From 66-474 sp040388785 (GTDB lineage: Bacteria > Pseudomonadota > Gammaproteobacteria > Xanthomonadales > Rhodanobacteraceae): a stretch of DNA of 64,000 nucleotides. The stretch is from positions 1-64,000 of the forward strand of contig JAZKBD010000001.1 in assembly GCA_040388785.1 (NCBI GenBank), in the 5' to 3' direction. The notes beneath the pieces are model-generated. The model was given only the letters and a program-made list of their open reading frames with translations. It was not told the DNA's origin and did not search any database. Positions 1 to 7,710 of this stretch are shown one piece after another (positions within the stretch are counted from its first letter, which is position 1; each line of letters begins with the position of its first letter). The position numbers and the translations under genes are program-made.

Positions 1-296
1 GGCGTCAACCCGCGCTTGACGTCCATGTAACCAATGTCGCCCACCACGCGTCCGCTGGCCCTTTCTTCGATCGCCCAGAAACCGTAGCCGAGAAATTTCC
101 ACAGGCCTGCGTAACGCAGCAGGCGCAACCATGCATCATGCGGCGTCGAAGGCACGCCGCCGATGAAGCGCACGACGTCCGCGTCGCCCCAGATCGCGGA
201 CAGCGCCGGGTAATCGTCGAGCCGGTGTGCGCGCAGGCGCAACCGCGCCGTTTCCAGCAGCGGCGCGCCCGAATCCGCTTCGCCCGGGTTCGCCAT
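1..296 (-). CDS. GNAT-family N-acetyltransferase, RimJ-like (3' end outside window)
   Basis: The first 98 codons are present; the gene runs off the window edge. After a short leader the protein reads LLETARLRLRAHRLDDYPAL and then ADVVRFIGG, the usual opening of GNAT acetyltransferases of the RimJ/RimL type, which move an acetyl group from acetyl-CoA to an amine. The ATG (294-296) overlaps the nusB stop codon (TGATG arrangement), so it is probably translated from the nusB-ribH-ribB-ribE transcript. In related bacteria thiL often follows nusB; here a GNAT gene takes that place. The acetyl-CoA binding motif lies in the missing part, so the substrate cannot be judged. Confidence 0.8.
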   Translation of the reverse strand, partial: MANPGEADSGAPLLETARLRLRAHRLDDYPALSAIWGDADVVRFIGGVPSTPHDAWLRLLRYAGLWKFLGYGFWAIEERASGRVVGDIGYMDVKRGLT

Positions 297-748
297 CAGC
301 CGCCCTTCTCGACCGCGCGCATGTTGCCGGCGAGTTTGTCGAGCACGCCGTTGACGTAGGTGTGGCCCTGGTCGGAACCGAAGCGCTTGGCGACCTCCAC
401 GGCTTCGTTCAACACCACGCGGTACGGCACGTCCGGGCGATATTTCAATTCGTAGGCCGCCAGGCGCAACACCGCGCGCTCGATCGGATCGACGCGCTCG
501 ATGTCGCGGTCGATGAACGGCACGAGTTCCGCGTCGAGTTCCTTGCAGCGCGCTTCGACGCCGCGCAGCAGGTCCTCGAAATACTCGAGATCGGCGATCT
601 GCATGTCCTGCTCGCCGCGAAAGTCGTCGATCACCTTGTGCATGGAATTGCCGCCGAGCTCCCACGCGTACAGGGCCTGCACCGCACGCCGGCGCGCGCG
701 CGTACGTGCGGCCGGATTGATGCCATCGTCGCGACGCGGACCCGTCAT
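296..748 (-). CDS. nusB: Transcription antitermination protein NusB
   Basis: 150 residues, the family length. NusB binds boxA RNA together with NusE (S10) and promotes antitermination on rRNA operons. The N-terminus RRRAVQALYAWEL and the C-terminal part LRLAAYELKYRPDVPYRVVLNEAVEVAKRFGS followed by YVNGVLDKLA match the all-helical NusB fold. The ATG at 746-748 overlaps the ribH stop in a TGATG arrangement. The open frame continues further upstream, but that part overlaps ribH and lacks NusB similarity. The ribH-nusB order is classical in proteobacteria. Confidence 0.95.
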   Translation of the reverse strand: MTGPRRDDGINPAARTRARRRAVQALYAWELGGNSMHKVIDDFRGEQDMQIADLEYFEDLLRGVEARCKELDAELVPFIDRDIERVDPIERAVLRLAAYELKYRPDVPYRVVLNEAVEVAKRFGSDQGHTYVNGVLDKLAGNMRAVEKGG

Positions 749-1227
749 GCGGAAAACTCCTTGAGCAGCGAGGCCATCTCGATCGCGGACAGCGCGACGT
801 CGGCGCCCTTGTTGCCGCGCGCGCCACCGGCACGCGCCCATGCATCGGCCTCGTCCTCGACCGCGAGCACGCCGTTCAGCACCGGCACGCTGGAATCGAG
901 TGCGACGCGCATCAAGCCGCGCGCGCATTCGTCGGCGACGTGTTCGTAGTGGCGGGTTTCGCCGCGCACCACGCAACCCAGCGCGACGATCACGGCATGG
1001 CGGCCGTCCTGCGCAAGGCGTTGCGCCAGCACCGGCAACTCCCACGCGCCGGGCACGCGCAGCACGTCCAGCGCGTCGTCGGCCACGCCATGTTCGGCGA
1101 ATGCGCGGCGTGCGCCGTCCACCAGCGCACCGACGACTTCGCCATTCCAGCGGCTGGCGATGACGGCGTAGCGCGCGCCGGGTGGCGAACGAAGGTTGGC
1201 GTGAGTTTGGCTGGATTGGTCGGGCAT
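745..1227 (-). CDS. ribH: 6,7-dimethyl-8-ribityllumazine synthase
   Basis: 160 residues. The enzyme condenses 5-amino-6-ribitylamino-uracil with 3,4-dihydroxy-2-butanone 4-phosphate, the next-to-last step of riboflavin synthesis. Recognisable blocks are RYAVIASRWN at the substrate loop, VPGAWELPV, VIVALGCVVRGETRHYEHVADE (with the catalytic His of the RGET.H region), PVLNGVLAVEDEADAWAR and GNKGADVALSAIEM. The ATG at 1225-1227 (MPDQSSQ) was chosen because the upstream in-frame extension has no family similarity. It lies about 55 nt downstream of ribB and couples to nusB by overlap. Confidence 0.95.
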   Translation of the reverse strand: MPDQSSQTHANLRSPPGARYAVIASRWNGEVVGALVDGARRAFAEHGVADDALDVLRVPGAWELPVLAQRLAQDGRHAVIVALGCVVRGETRHYEHVADECARGLMRVALDSSVPVLNGVLAVEDEADAWARAGGARGNKGADVALSAIEMASLLKEFSA

Positions 1228-1282
1228 GTTTTGAAACAGCAGTACGGAACGTGGAAAGCGTAACAGCGCCGCGGACAACGCC

Positions 1283-2410
1283 CTATTTCACGTCCGCCGC
1301 AACGGGTGCATCCACGTATTCGCTGACCTCGAGGTCGAACCCGGAAAGCCCGACCAGTTTGCGCGGCGTGCCCAACACGCGCAGCCGGCGCACGCCAAGA
1401 TCGGCAAGGATTTGCGCACCGAGGCCCAACTGGCGCCACTCGCGCTGGGCCGCCGCCTTGCCGCCCTTGGCAGTCGCAGACGTGGACTCGCGATCCAGAT
1501 GTGCCAGCATCGCGTCCGGATCCTCGGCGGACGCCAGCACCACCACGACGCCGCGGCCTTCGGCAGCGATCCGGCGCAACGCGGCGGTCATCGTCATGCC
1601 CAAATCGTCGCGTTCGAGGTGCAGCACATCGGACAAGGTGTTGCGCACGTGCACGCGGGCCAGCACCGGCGCGCCGTCATCCACCGCACCACGCACTAGC
1701 GCGAAATGGATTTCGCTGCGCAGGCGATCGCGCCAGGCGACCAGACGAAACGCGCCGAACTCGGTCTGCACGTCGGATTCGTGCACGCGCTCGATGGTCT
1801 TCTCGGTGGCGAGGCGATGCCGGATCAGGTCGGTGATCGTGCCCACTTTCAGCCCGTGCTTCGCGGCAAACGTTTCGAGGTCCGGACGTCGCGCCATCGA
1901 ACCGTCCTCGCGCAGGATTTCGACCAGCACGCCGGCGGGTTCGCATCCGGCCAGCGTCGCCAGGTCCACCGCCGCTTCGGTGTGGCCGGCGCGCGTCAGC
2001 ACGCCACCCGGTTGCGCCAGCAGCGGGAACACGTGGCCGGGTTGCACCAGGTCGGACGCTTTTGCATCGGGCGCCACCGCAACCTGGATCGTGCGCGCCC
2101 GATCGTGCGCGGAAATGCCGGTGGTGACGCCGCTCGCGGCTTCGATCGAAACGGTGAAGTTGGTTTGGTACGCCGAACCGTTGTCGCGCACCATCGGTTG
2201 CAGGCCGAGGCGATCGCAGCGCGCGCGATCGAGCGCGAGGCAGATCAGGCCGCGCCCTTCGCGTGCCATGAAATTGATGTCTTCCGCGCGCACCCTGCCG
2301 GCGGCCATGATCAGGTCGCCTTCGTTCTCGCGGTCCTCGTCGTCCAGCATCACCACCATGCGCCCGGCGGCGATCTCTTCCAGCAATTCGGGAATGGCAG
2401 AAAAGCTCAT
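1283..2410 (-). CDS. ribB: 3,4-dihydroxy-2-butanone-4-phosphate synthase fused to a degenerate GTP cyclohydrolase II-like domain (RibBX type)
   Basis: 375 residues. Residues 1 to about 200 are a complete RibB domain (VVMLDDEDRENEGDLIMAA, FMAREGRGLICLAL, GVTTGISAHDRA.TI and GHVFPL.A..GGVL.R.GHTEA), which makes 3,4-dihydroxy-2-butanone 4-phosphate from ribulose 5-phosphate. The remaining ~170 residues align with GTP cyclohydrolase II (RibA) but have lost its signature: where RibA carries three zinc-binding cysteines, this protein reads ARVHVRNTLSDVLHLERDDLG, with no cysteine. This is the known RibBX arrangement of many proteobacteria, in which the second domain is not a GTP cyclohydrolase. The ATG at 2410 overlaps the ribE stop (ATGA); an upstream TTG in frame is less likely. 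A separate ribA must be encoded outside this window. Confidence 0.9.
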   Translation of the reverse strand: MSFSAIPELLEEIAAGRMVVMLDDEDRENEGDLIMAAGRVRAEDINFMAREGRGLICLALDRARCDRLGLQPMVRDNGSAYQTNFTVSIEAASGVTTGISAHDRARTIQVAVAPDAKASDLVQPGHVFPLLAQPGGVLTRAGHTEAAVDLATLAGCEPAGVLVEILREDGSMARRPDLETFAAKHGLKVGTITDLIRHRLATEKTIERVHESDVQTEFGAFRLVAWRDRLRSEIHFALVRGAVDDGAPVLARVHVRNTLSDVLHLERDDLGMTMTAALRRIAAEGRGVVVVLASAEDPDAMLAHLDRESTSATAKGGKAAAQREWRQLGLGAQILADLGVRRLRVLGTPRKLVGLSGFDLEVSEYVDAPVAADVK

Positions 2411-2994
2411 AAACAAAGCCGCTCGATGTAGCGCGCCAGCATGTCGATTTCGAGGTTCACACGATCACCCGCACTGCGATTTCCGAATGTTGTGTGTGCC
2501 AGCGTATGCGGAACAAGGTTGACTTCGAATTCACTGTCTTCCACGGCATTGACGGTCAGGCTGACGCCGTCCACGCACACCGAACCCTTGGCCGCGATGT
2601 AGCGCATCAATCCACGCGGCGCCGCGATGCGCCAGCGCTGCGAACGCGCATCGGGTTCGATCGCGACGATCGTGCCGACGCCATCGACATGCCCAGAAAC
2701 CAGATGCCCGCCCAAACGATCGGACAGGCGCAGGGCCTTTTCCAGATTCACGCGATCACCGATGCCGAGGTGGCCCAGCGTGGTGAGCGACAACGATTCG
2801 TTCGAGACATCGAATGCCAGCGTGTCGCCCTCGCGTTCGACCAGCGTCAGGCAACAACCCGACACCGCGATGCTGTCGCCCAGCGCGACGTCGGATACAT
2901 CGAATTCCGGCGCGACGATGGCGATGCGCAAATCGCCGTCGCGCGGCGCGCGGCGCGTGACGCGGCCGGTGGACTGGATGATGCCGGTGAACAT
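2407..2994 (-). CDS. ribE: Riboflavin synthase, alpha chain
   Basis: 195 residues in two repeated lumazine-binding domains. The enzyme dismutates two 6,7-dimethyl-8-ribityllumazine molecules to riboflavin. MFTGIIQSTG at the N-terminus, GDSIAVSGCCLTL and SNESLSLTTLG in the first half, and GHLVSGHVDGVGTI, SVCVDGVSLTVNAV and VNLVPHTLAHTTFG in the second half are characteristic. A strong Shine-Dalgarno AGGGAGG lies 7 nt before the ATG, and a 6-bp hairpin can mask it. It is the first gene after the FMN riboswitch, so flavin feedback acts here and on the coupled ribB, ribH and nusB genes. Confidence 0.95.
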   Translation of the reverse strand: MFTGIIQSTGRVTRRAPRDGDLRIAIVAPEFDVSDVALGDSIAVSGCCLTLVEREGDTLAFDVSNESLSLTTLGHLGIGDRVNLEKALRLSDRLGGHLVSGHVDGVGTIVAIEPDARSQRWRIAAPRGLMRYIAAKGSVCVDGVSLTVNAVEDSEFEVNLVPHTLAHTTFGNRSAGDRVNLEIDMLARYIERLCL

Positions 2995-2999
2995 CAGCG

Positions 3000-3018
3000 C
3001 GCCTCCCTAAACGAGGCG
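3000..3018 (-). promoter_or_regulatory. Shine-Dalgarno-masking hairpin of the FMN riboswitch
   Basis: On the minus strand CGCCTC (3018-3013) can pair perfectly with GAGGCG (3005-3000) across a 7-nt loop. The 3' arm covers the ribE Shine-Dalgarno AGGGAGG (3008-3002), which sits 7 nt from the ATG. No U-tract follows, so this looks like a translational rather than a transcriptional expression platform. Pairing is seen in the sequence; its switching by FMN is inferred. Confidence 0.65.
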
Positions 3019-3116
3019 GCCAACACGCAAACGATGGACATGAACGTTCTCCGCGTGATGAATGGCGAGAACGCCCCAAGGCATGAGGCCGACGCACGGC
3101 GAACCGTGCATCGGAC

Positions 3117-3255
3117 CGTCTTCTTTCATCCGGACTGTCACCGTCGGCTCCGGCATTCGACCGGATCTGCTGACCTTTCGCGGTTGCGAAAGCGCTCGCG
3201 GGCTTGTCCTTGCGGACCTACCGCCGGTGGGGAATTGCGCCCCGCCCTGAAGACG
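3117..3255 (-). ncRNA. FMN riboswitch (RFN element)
   Basis: Read on the minus strand, the segment contains the nearly invariant RFN blocks in order: P1 CGTCTTC, then AGGGCGGGGCGCAATTCCCC, ACCGGCGGTAGGTCCGCAAG, AAGCCCGCGAGC, GGTCAGCAGATCCGGT, GCCGGAGCCGACGGTGACAG, TCCGGATGAAA, and the closing P1 strand GAAGACG. P1 pairs the two ends (3249-3255 with 3117-3123). It lies about 120 nt upstream of the ribE start codon. By analogy with the family, FMN binding represses ribE-ribB-ribH expression. Confidence 0.97.
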
Positions 3256-3312
3256 TTGCCGGAGGTGAAGCCGGCGCGCGCATCTTAGCATCGCCCGTCG
3301 CCGTGGCGCAGG

Positions 3313-4335
3313 TCATCGCCCGCACGCCTGCCCGGTGCTGCGGCGGTAATCGCGCAACACTTCGTCCATCACCGCAGTGGTGCGCGCGGCGCTGGCGGCG
3401 GTGGACGGGCACGCGCCGGATTCCCCGCGCAGCTCGCGGACGATGGTTTCGATCAGGGGTTGCTGGATGTGCAGGGGATTGTCGACGTTGAACTCGCGCC
3501 GGCCGGCTGCATTTTCGAGGCGGATCGGCCCGTCACCGAATGTCGCAAACGACAATCGCCCGGCGTCACCGATCACCTCGATGCAATCTTGTCGCTGCAG
3601 GCTGTCGAAACTCCACAGGCCGCTGCCCGGCATGCCATTGCCGAACACGAACGACATCGCGACGCCGTCTTCGGCCGCATAGCTTCCGCGCTGGTTGCTG
3701 GCATGACCAGCGACGCGAACGATCGGCCCGAACATCCAGTCAAGCATATCCAGGGTGTGGCAGCCGATGTCCACGAACAGACCGCCGCCGGAAATTTCGG
3801 ATCGCACGTGCCAGTGCGCACTTTGTGGATCGTTGTAGCGCGGATGATGCGGCTTGGCGTACACCACGTGCAGCGCGCGCGGTGCGCCGATGACCCGCTC
3901 ATCGAACAACAGCCCACGCACTTTGGCGAAGCGCGGCAACGCGCGCCGGTAGTAGGCGACGAAAACCGGTACACCCGCCATACGGGCCGCGTGCATGACT
4001 TCTTCGCATTCGGCGAGATCCATCGCCATGGGCTTTTCCACGTACACCGGCTTGCCCGCGGCAATACTCATCAGCGCGTAAAGCTTGTGCGTCGAAGGCG
4101 GCGTCGCCACGTACACCGCGCCGACTTCCGCGTCAGAGATCAGCTCAGCCGCGTCGTCGTACCAGCGCGGCACGCCGTGGCGCTGCGCATAGTCGCGCGC
4201 CCTGACGGCATCGCGACGCATCACCGCGACCAGGTCCGAATGTGCAGCCTTCTGGAAAGCCGGGCCACTCTTCACCTCGGTGACGTTGCCGCAGCCGATG
4301 ATGCCCCAGCGTATGTCGCTATCTGCCGCATCCAT
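3313..4335 (-). CDS. Gfo/Idh/MocA-family NAD(P)-dependent oxidoreductase
   Basis: 340 residues. The N-terminal Rossmann fold shows WGIIGCGNVTEVKSGPAF (GxGxxx nucleotide-binding loop), followed by VYVATPPSTHKLYAL and the family signature GKPVYVEKPMAMDLAECEE with its catalytic-region EKP. The C-terminal alpha/beta domain has GGGLFVDIGCHTLDMLDWMFGP, where the DIGxHxxD motif supplies active-site residues. Such enzymes oxidise or reduce sugars, inositols and related compounds; the substrate cannot be told. It begins 4 nt after the ribD stop codon and ends just before the riboswitch, so it is co-transcribed with ribD although no flavin role is known. Confidence 0.9.
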   Translation of the reverse strand: MDAADSDIRWGIIGCGNVTEVKSGPAFQKAAHSDLVAVMRRDAVRARDYAQRHGVPRWYDDAAELISDAEVGAVYVATPPSTHKLYALMSIAAGKPVYVEKPMAMDLAECEEVMHAARMAGVPVFVAYYRRALPRFAKVRGLLFDERVIGAPRALHVVYAKPHHPRYNDPQSAHWHVRSEISGGGLFVDIGCHTLDMLDWMFGPIVRVAGHASNQRGSYAAEDGVAMSFVFGNGMPGSGLWSFDSLQRQDCIEVIGDAGRLSFATFGDGPIRLENAAGRREFNVDNPLHIQQPLIETIVRELRGESGACPSTAASAARTTAVMDEVLRDYRRSTGQACGR

Positions 4336-4339
4336 CGCA

Positions 4340-5470
4340 TTACAGCCTGAACAGCACGCGCTGGTCGTGTCCGATCGCGCGCCGGTCGACGACGCGCCAG
4401 TTACGCCGCTCCGTCATCGACACCAGTGCCGGCGCATGCAGCAGCGGCCGGGCGTGATCGCCCAGCAGCGTGGGCGCGACGTACAGCAGCAACTCGTCCA
4501 CCAGGTTCTGCTCCATCAATGCGCCGCACAGGTTCGGCCCGGCTTCCACCTGCAGTTCGTTGGCGTTGCGTCCCGCAAGCAACCGCAGTGTCGCAGCAAG
4601 ATCGATGCGATCCTTTGCGTCGACGGGCGCTTCGGCCAGTTCGACGTGCCGATAGCGATCATCCTTCGGCCGCGCATCCGGGGCGTGCAAAACCAGTGTC
4701 GGCGTGCTGCCGTCGAGCAGATGCGCGCCGGGTTGCAACGCGTCGAGGCGCGCGTCCAGCACGACGCGCAACGGCTGCAAACCCTCCCCTTCGCCAATCC
4801 GCACCGTCAGCCGCGGATCGTCCACGCGCGCGGTGCCGGCGCCGGTCAGGATCGCCGAACTGCGCGCGCGCCAGCGCTGCACATCCGCGCGCGCGGCCTC
4901 GCCGGTGATCCATTTCGACTCGCCATTCGCAAGTGCGATGCGACCATCGAGGCTCATCGCCAGCTTCACGCGCACCCATGGCCTGCCGCGCTCGAAACGC
5001 GCAAAGAAGCCGCGATTCAATTCGCGTGCGGCGTCGCGCATCAAGCCACACGCGACTTCGATGCCGGCTTCGCGCATGCGCCGGATGCCCGCGCCGGCCA
5101 CTTTCGGATTGGGGTCTTCGGAGGCGAACACCACGCGCGCGATGCCGGCCTCGATCAGCGCGTCTGCGCACGGCGGCGTGCGGCCGTGGTGCGAACAAGG
5201 CTCGAGGGTGACGTACGCCGTTGCGCCGCACGCGCGTTCACCCGCGGCGCGCAGCGCGAAGACCTCGGCATGCGCTTCGCCGGCGCGCTTGTGCCAACCC
5301 TCGCCGATGACCTCTCCACCGCGCGCGATCACGCAGCCGACGCGCGGATTGGGTTGCGTCGTGAACAGGCCGCGTTCGGCCAAGCGCAGGGCACAGGCCA
5401 TCAAGGCGTGATCGATCGCCGAGAAAACGGGACTCGGGACTCGGGACTCGGGACTCGGGGAAGCCGCCAT
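4340..5470 (-). CDS. ribD: Bifunctional diaminohydroxyphosphoribosylaminopyrimidine deaminase / 5-amino-6-(5-phosphoribosylamino)uracil reductase
   Basis: 376 residues from the ATG at 5468-5470. The N-terminal cytidine-deaminase-like domain has the zinc site AHAEVFALRAAG and TLEPCSHHGRTPPCADALI. The C-terminal reductase domain begins near VRVKLAMSLDGRIALANGESKWITG and includes GAGTARVDDPRLTVR and VEAGPNLCGALMEQNLVDE. The two domains catalyse steps two and three of riboflavin synthesis. Family members normally start at about FSAIDHALMACAL; here about a dozen extra N-terminal residues (MAASPSPESRVPSP) are encoded by a GGACTCG heptamer repeat. No start codon exists closer to the conserved part, so the repeat is probably translated. 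No FMN riboswitch precedes ribD itself. Confidence 0.93.
   Translation of the reverse strand: MAASPSPESRVPSPVFSAIDHALMACALRLAERGLFTTQPNPRVGCVIARGGEVIGEGWHKRAGEAHAEVFALRAAGERACGATAYVTLEPCSHHGRTPPCADALIEAGIARVVFASEDPNPKVAGAGIRRMREAGIEVACGLMRDAARELNRGFFARFERGRPWVRVKLAMSLDGRIALANGESKWITGEAARADVQRWRARSSAILTGAGTARVDDPRLTVRIGEGEGLQPLRVVLDARLDALQPGAHLLDGSTPTLVLHAPDARPKDDRYRHVELAEAPVDAKDRIDLAATLRLLAGRNANELQVEAGPNLCGALMEQNLVDELLLYVAPTLLGDHARPLLHAPALVSMTERRNWRVVDRRAIGHDQRVLFRL
5429..5459. repeat. Heptamer repeat (GGGACTC)n inside the ribD 5' end
   Basis: About four direct copies of GGGACTC/GACTCGG in tandem. The same type of heptamer (GGGATTC) recurs after ettA at 10382. The copies lie within the reading frame of ribD and encode its unusual N-terminus. 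Confidence 0.85.
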
Positions 5471-5589
5471 CAGGTATCGCCGGTGCAAAACTCAAACCGT
5501 TCGCGTTGAGCGTAGCTCGCGCAGCGCGCGGAGTCGAAACGTCCGTCGACTTCGGCCCTCCGGGCCAACGCCCAGAGCCTGCCCCGGAC

Positions 5590-5612
5590 TTGATCCGCGA
5601 ACGAACGGATCA
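5590..5612. repeat. Short hairpin between nrdR and ribD
   Basis: TGATCCG and CGGATCA form a 7-bp perfect stem around an 8-nt loop just past the nrdR stop codon. There is no T-run, so a terminator role is not supported. The surrounding 155-nt gap also holds a GAGTCGAAACG-type stretch with local symmetry. Confidence 0.4.
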
Positions 5613-5625
5613 GCAACAAGACTGT

Positions 5626-6150
5626 TCAGCGCTTCTTGTTCTTGTCGATCGGCACCACCGCGCCGCCGATCAGCGGCAACTGGCCCTCGCTGGCCGGCAA
5701 CTCGTGTTCCAGCCGGTCGAGTTCCTCGCGGAAATCGGCGACATCCTCGAACGAGCGGTACACCGACGCGTAGCGCACGTAGCCGACGTGGTCGAGTTTG
5801 CGCAGTTCGGCCATCACCAGTTCGCCGATCCGGCGCGACGGCAGCTCGCGTTCGGTGCTGACGCGCAACTGTCGCACCACCGCGCGCACCGCGGCTTCGA
5901 TGCGCTCCTCGGTGACCGGCCGCTTGTGCAGTGCGCGATCGAAGCCCGTGCGCAGCTTGCGCGCATCGAACGCCTCGCGCCGGCCGTCACCCTTGATGAT
6001 CGCCGGCAGTTTCAATTCCACCGTTTCCACCGTCGAAAACCGTTCGCCGCACGACGGGCACTCGCGGCGCCGGCGGATGGTCGAACCTTCCTCCGAGACG
6101 CGCGAGTCGATCACGCGGGTGTCGATGTTCTGGCAGAACGGGCAGTGCAT
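5626..6150 (-). CDS. nrdR: Transcriptional repressor NrdR
   Basis: 174 residues. An N-terminal zinc ribbon (MHCPFCQNIDTRVIDSR ... RRRRECPSCGERFST) is followed by an ATP-cone domain (LPAIIKGDGRREAFDARKLRTGFDRAL). NrdR senses ATP/dATP and represses ribonucleotide reductase operons. It starts 3 nt after the glyA stop codon; glyA-nrdR-ribD is a conserved order in related bacteria. The C-terminus after ~150 (PLIGGAVVPIDKNKKR) is a short variable tail. Confidence 0.96.
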   Translation of the reverse strand: MHCPFCQNIDTRVIDSRVSEEGSTIRRRRECPSCGERFSTVETVELKLPAIIKGDGRREAFDARKLRTGFDRALHKRPVTEERIEAAVRAVVRQLRVSTERELPSRRIGELVMAELRKLDHVGYVRYASVYRSFEDVADFREELDRLEHELPASEGQLPLIGGAVVPIDKNKKR

Positions 6151-6153
6151 GTA

Positions 6154-7422
6154 TCAACCGTAGACGGGGAACTTTGCGCACTGCGCGTTCACCAGCGCGC
6201 GCACGCTGTCGATGACCTTGTCATCGTTCGGCGCGTCCAGCACGTCGGCGACCCAGCCGGCGAGTTCGACGCAATCGGCTTCCTTGTAACCGCGGGTGGT
6301 GACGGCCGGCGTGCCGATACGCAGGCCCGAAGTCACGAACGGTTTCTGCGGATCGTTCGGCACCGCATTCTTGTTGACGGTGATGTGGGCGCGGCCCAGC
6401 GCGGCTTCCGCATCCTTGCCGGTGATCGGCTTGCCGATCAAGTCGACCAGGAACAGGTGATCCTCGGTCCCGCCCGAGACGATCTTGTAGCCGCGCTCGA
6501 TCAGCGTCTTCGCCATCGCCTTGGCGTTCTTCACGACCTGCTTCTGGTAGTCCTTGAACGACGGTTCCAGCGCTTCCTTGAAGGCCACGGCCTTGGCCGC
6601 GATCACGTGCATCAGCGGACCGCCCTGGATGCCCGGGAAGACGATGGACTGCAGCTTCTTGACGATGTCCTCGGCGTGCTCGCCCATCGCGGAATGCTTC
6701 GCGACGATCAAACCGCCGCGCGGACCGCGCAGGGTCTTGTGGGTGGTGGAGGTAACGATGTGCGCGTGCGGCAGCGGCGAGGGATACACGCCCGCAGCGA
6801 CGAGACCCGCGACATGCGCCATGTCCACGAACAGATACGCGCCGACCTTGTCGGCGATCGCGCGAAAGCGCGCCCAATCCATGATCTGCGAATAGGCGCT
6901 GAAGCCGGCCACGACCATTTTCGGCTTGTGTTCGAGCGCGAGCTTTTCGATCGCGTCGTAATCGACCAGCCCTTCGTCGTTCACGCCGTACTGCACGGCG
7001 TTGAAGATCTTGCCGGACAGGTTCGGCTTGGCGCCGTGGGTCAGGTGTCCGCCGTGCGCCAGCGACATGCCGAGGATGGTGTCGCCCGGCTGCAGCAGCG
7101 CGAAGTACACCGCCTGGTTTGCCTGCGAACCCGAATGCGGCTGCACATTGGCGTAATCGCAGTCGAACAGTTTTTTCAGACGATCGATCGCCAGCGCCTC
7201 GGCCACGTCCACGTACTGGCAGCCGCCGTAATAGCGCTTGCCCGGATAGCCCTCCGCGTACTTGTTGGTCAGCACCGAACCCTGCGCTTCCAGCACCCGC
7301 GGACTCGCGTAGTTTTCCGACGCGATCAATTCGACGTGGTCTTCCTGGCGCTGGCGCTCTTCCATGATCGCCTTGGCCAACTCCTCGTCGTAACCGGCAA
7401 TCCGCATTTCGTGGCTGTACAT
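6154..7422 (-). CDS. glyA: Serine hydroxymethyltransferase
   Basis: 422 residues, typical length. This PLP enzyme interconverts serine and glycine with tetrahydrofolate and supplies one-carbon units. Signature blocks are ELIASENYASPRVLEAQGS, TNKYAEGYPGKRYYGG, NVQPHSGSQANQAVY, HLTHG, DMAHVAGLVAAG and VTSTTHKTLRGPRGG, where the Lys of THKT binds PLP. The ATG at 7420-7422 (MYSHEM) has AGAGGA upstream; the longer in-frame start at 7449 lacks family similarity. Confidence 0.97.
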   Translation of the reverse strand: MYSHEMRIAGYDEELAKAIMEERQRQEDHVELIASENYASPRVLEAQGSVLTNKYAEGYPGKRYYGGCQYVDVAEALAIDRLKKLFDCDYANVQPHSGSQANQAVYFALLQPGDTILGMSLAHGGHLTHGAKPNLSGKIFNAVQYGVNDEGLVDYDAIEKLALEHKPKMVVAGFSAYSQIMDWARFRAIADKVGAYLFVDMAHVAGLVAAGVYPSPLPHAHIVTSTTHKTLRGPRGGLIVAKHSAMGEHAEDIVKKLQSIVFPGIQGGPLMHVIAAKAVAFKEALEPSFKDYQKQVVKNAKAMAKTLIERGYKIVSGGTEDHLFLVDLIGKPITGKDAEAALGRAHITVNKNAVPNDPQKPFVTSGLRIGTPAVTTRGYKEADCVELAGWVADVLDAPNDDKVIDSVRALVNAQCAKFPVYG

Positions 7423-7492
7423 CGGGATCCTCTGAAGGGCGTGTGGCAATGCGGAATCTTAGCGCTTCCCGTCTATCGGCGCTGCCGTTCGC

Positions 7493-7690
7493 GTGCTTAC
7501 AATCGGCGTCATGCCCGTCCGGGACATGCCCATGTACATCGTCTGTCGTCGCGCCATTGTCCTGCTCGGATGGGCCTTGTTGCTCATCGCGCCACTGGTC
7601 GCATCCGCGCAGGCCCCGGCCGGCGTCGGCTTCGCGCCGATCACGATCCACGATCCGGCCAACGGCCAAGACGCTGGACGTTCCCACGCA
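7493..7690 (+). pseudogene. Possible N-terminal remnant of a secreted hydrolase
   Basis: In the 288-nt gap between glyA and the DUF817 gene, the plus strand opens with a TTACAAT box (about 7497) and ATG codons at 7511 and 7526. It encodes a convincing signal peptide (AIVLLGWALLLIAPLVASAQA) followed by GVGFAPITIHDPANGQ, which resembles the start of exported dienelactone-hydrolase-like alpha/beta hydrolases. The similarity then stops and the frame runs into the 3' end of the opposing gene. It reads as a truncated gene. Both function and pseudogene status are inferred from pattern only. Confidence 0.35.
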
Positions 7691-7710
7691 CTGATCGCAA
7701 TCCACGCGCC

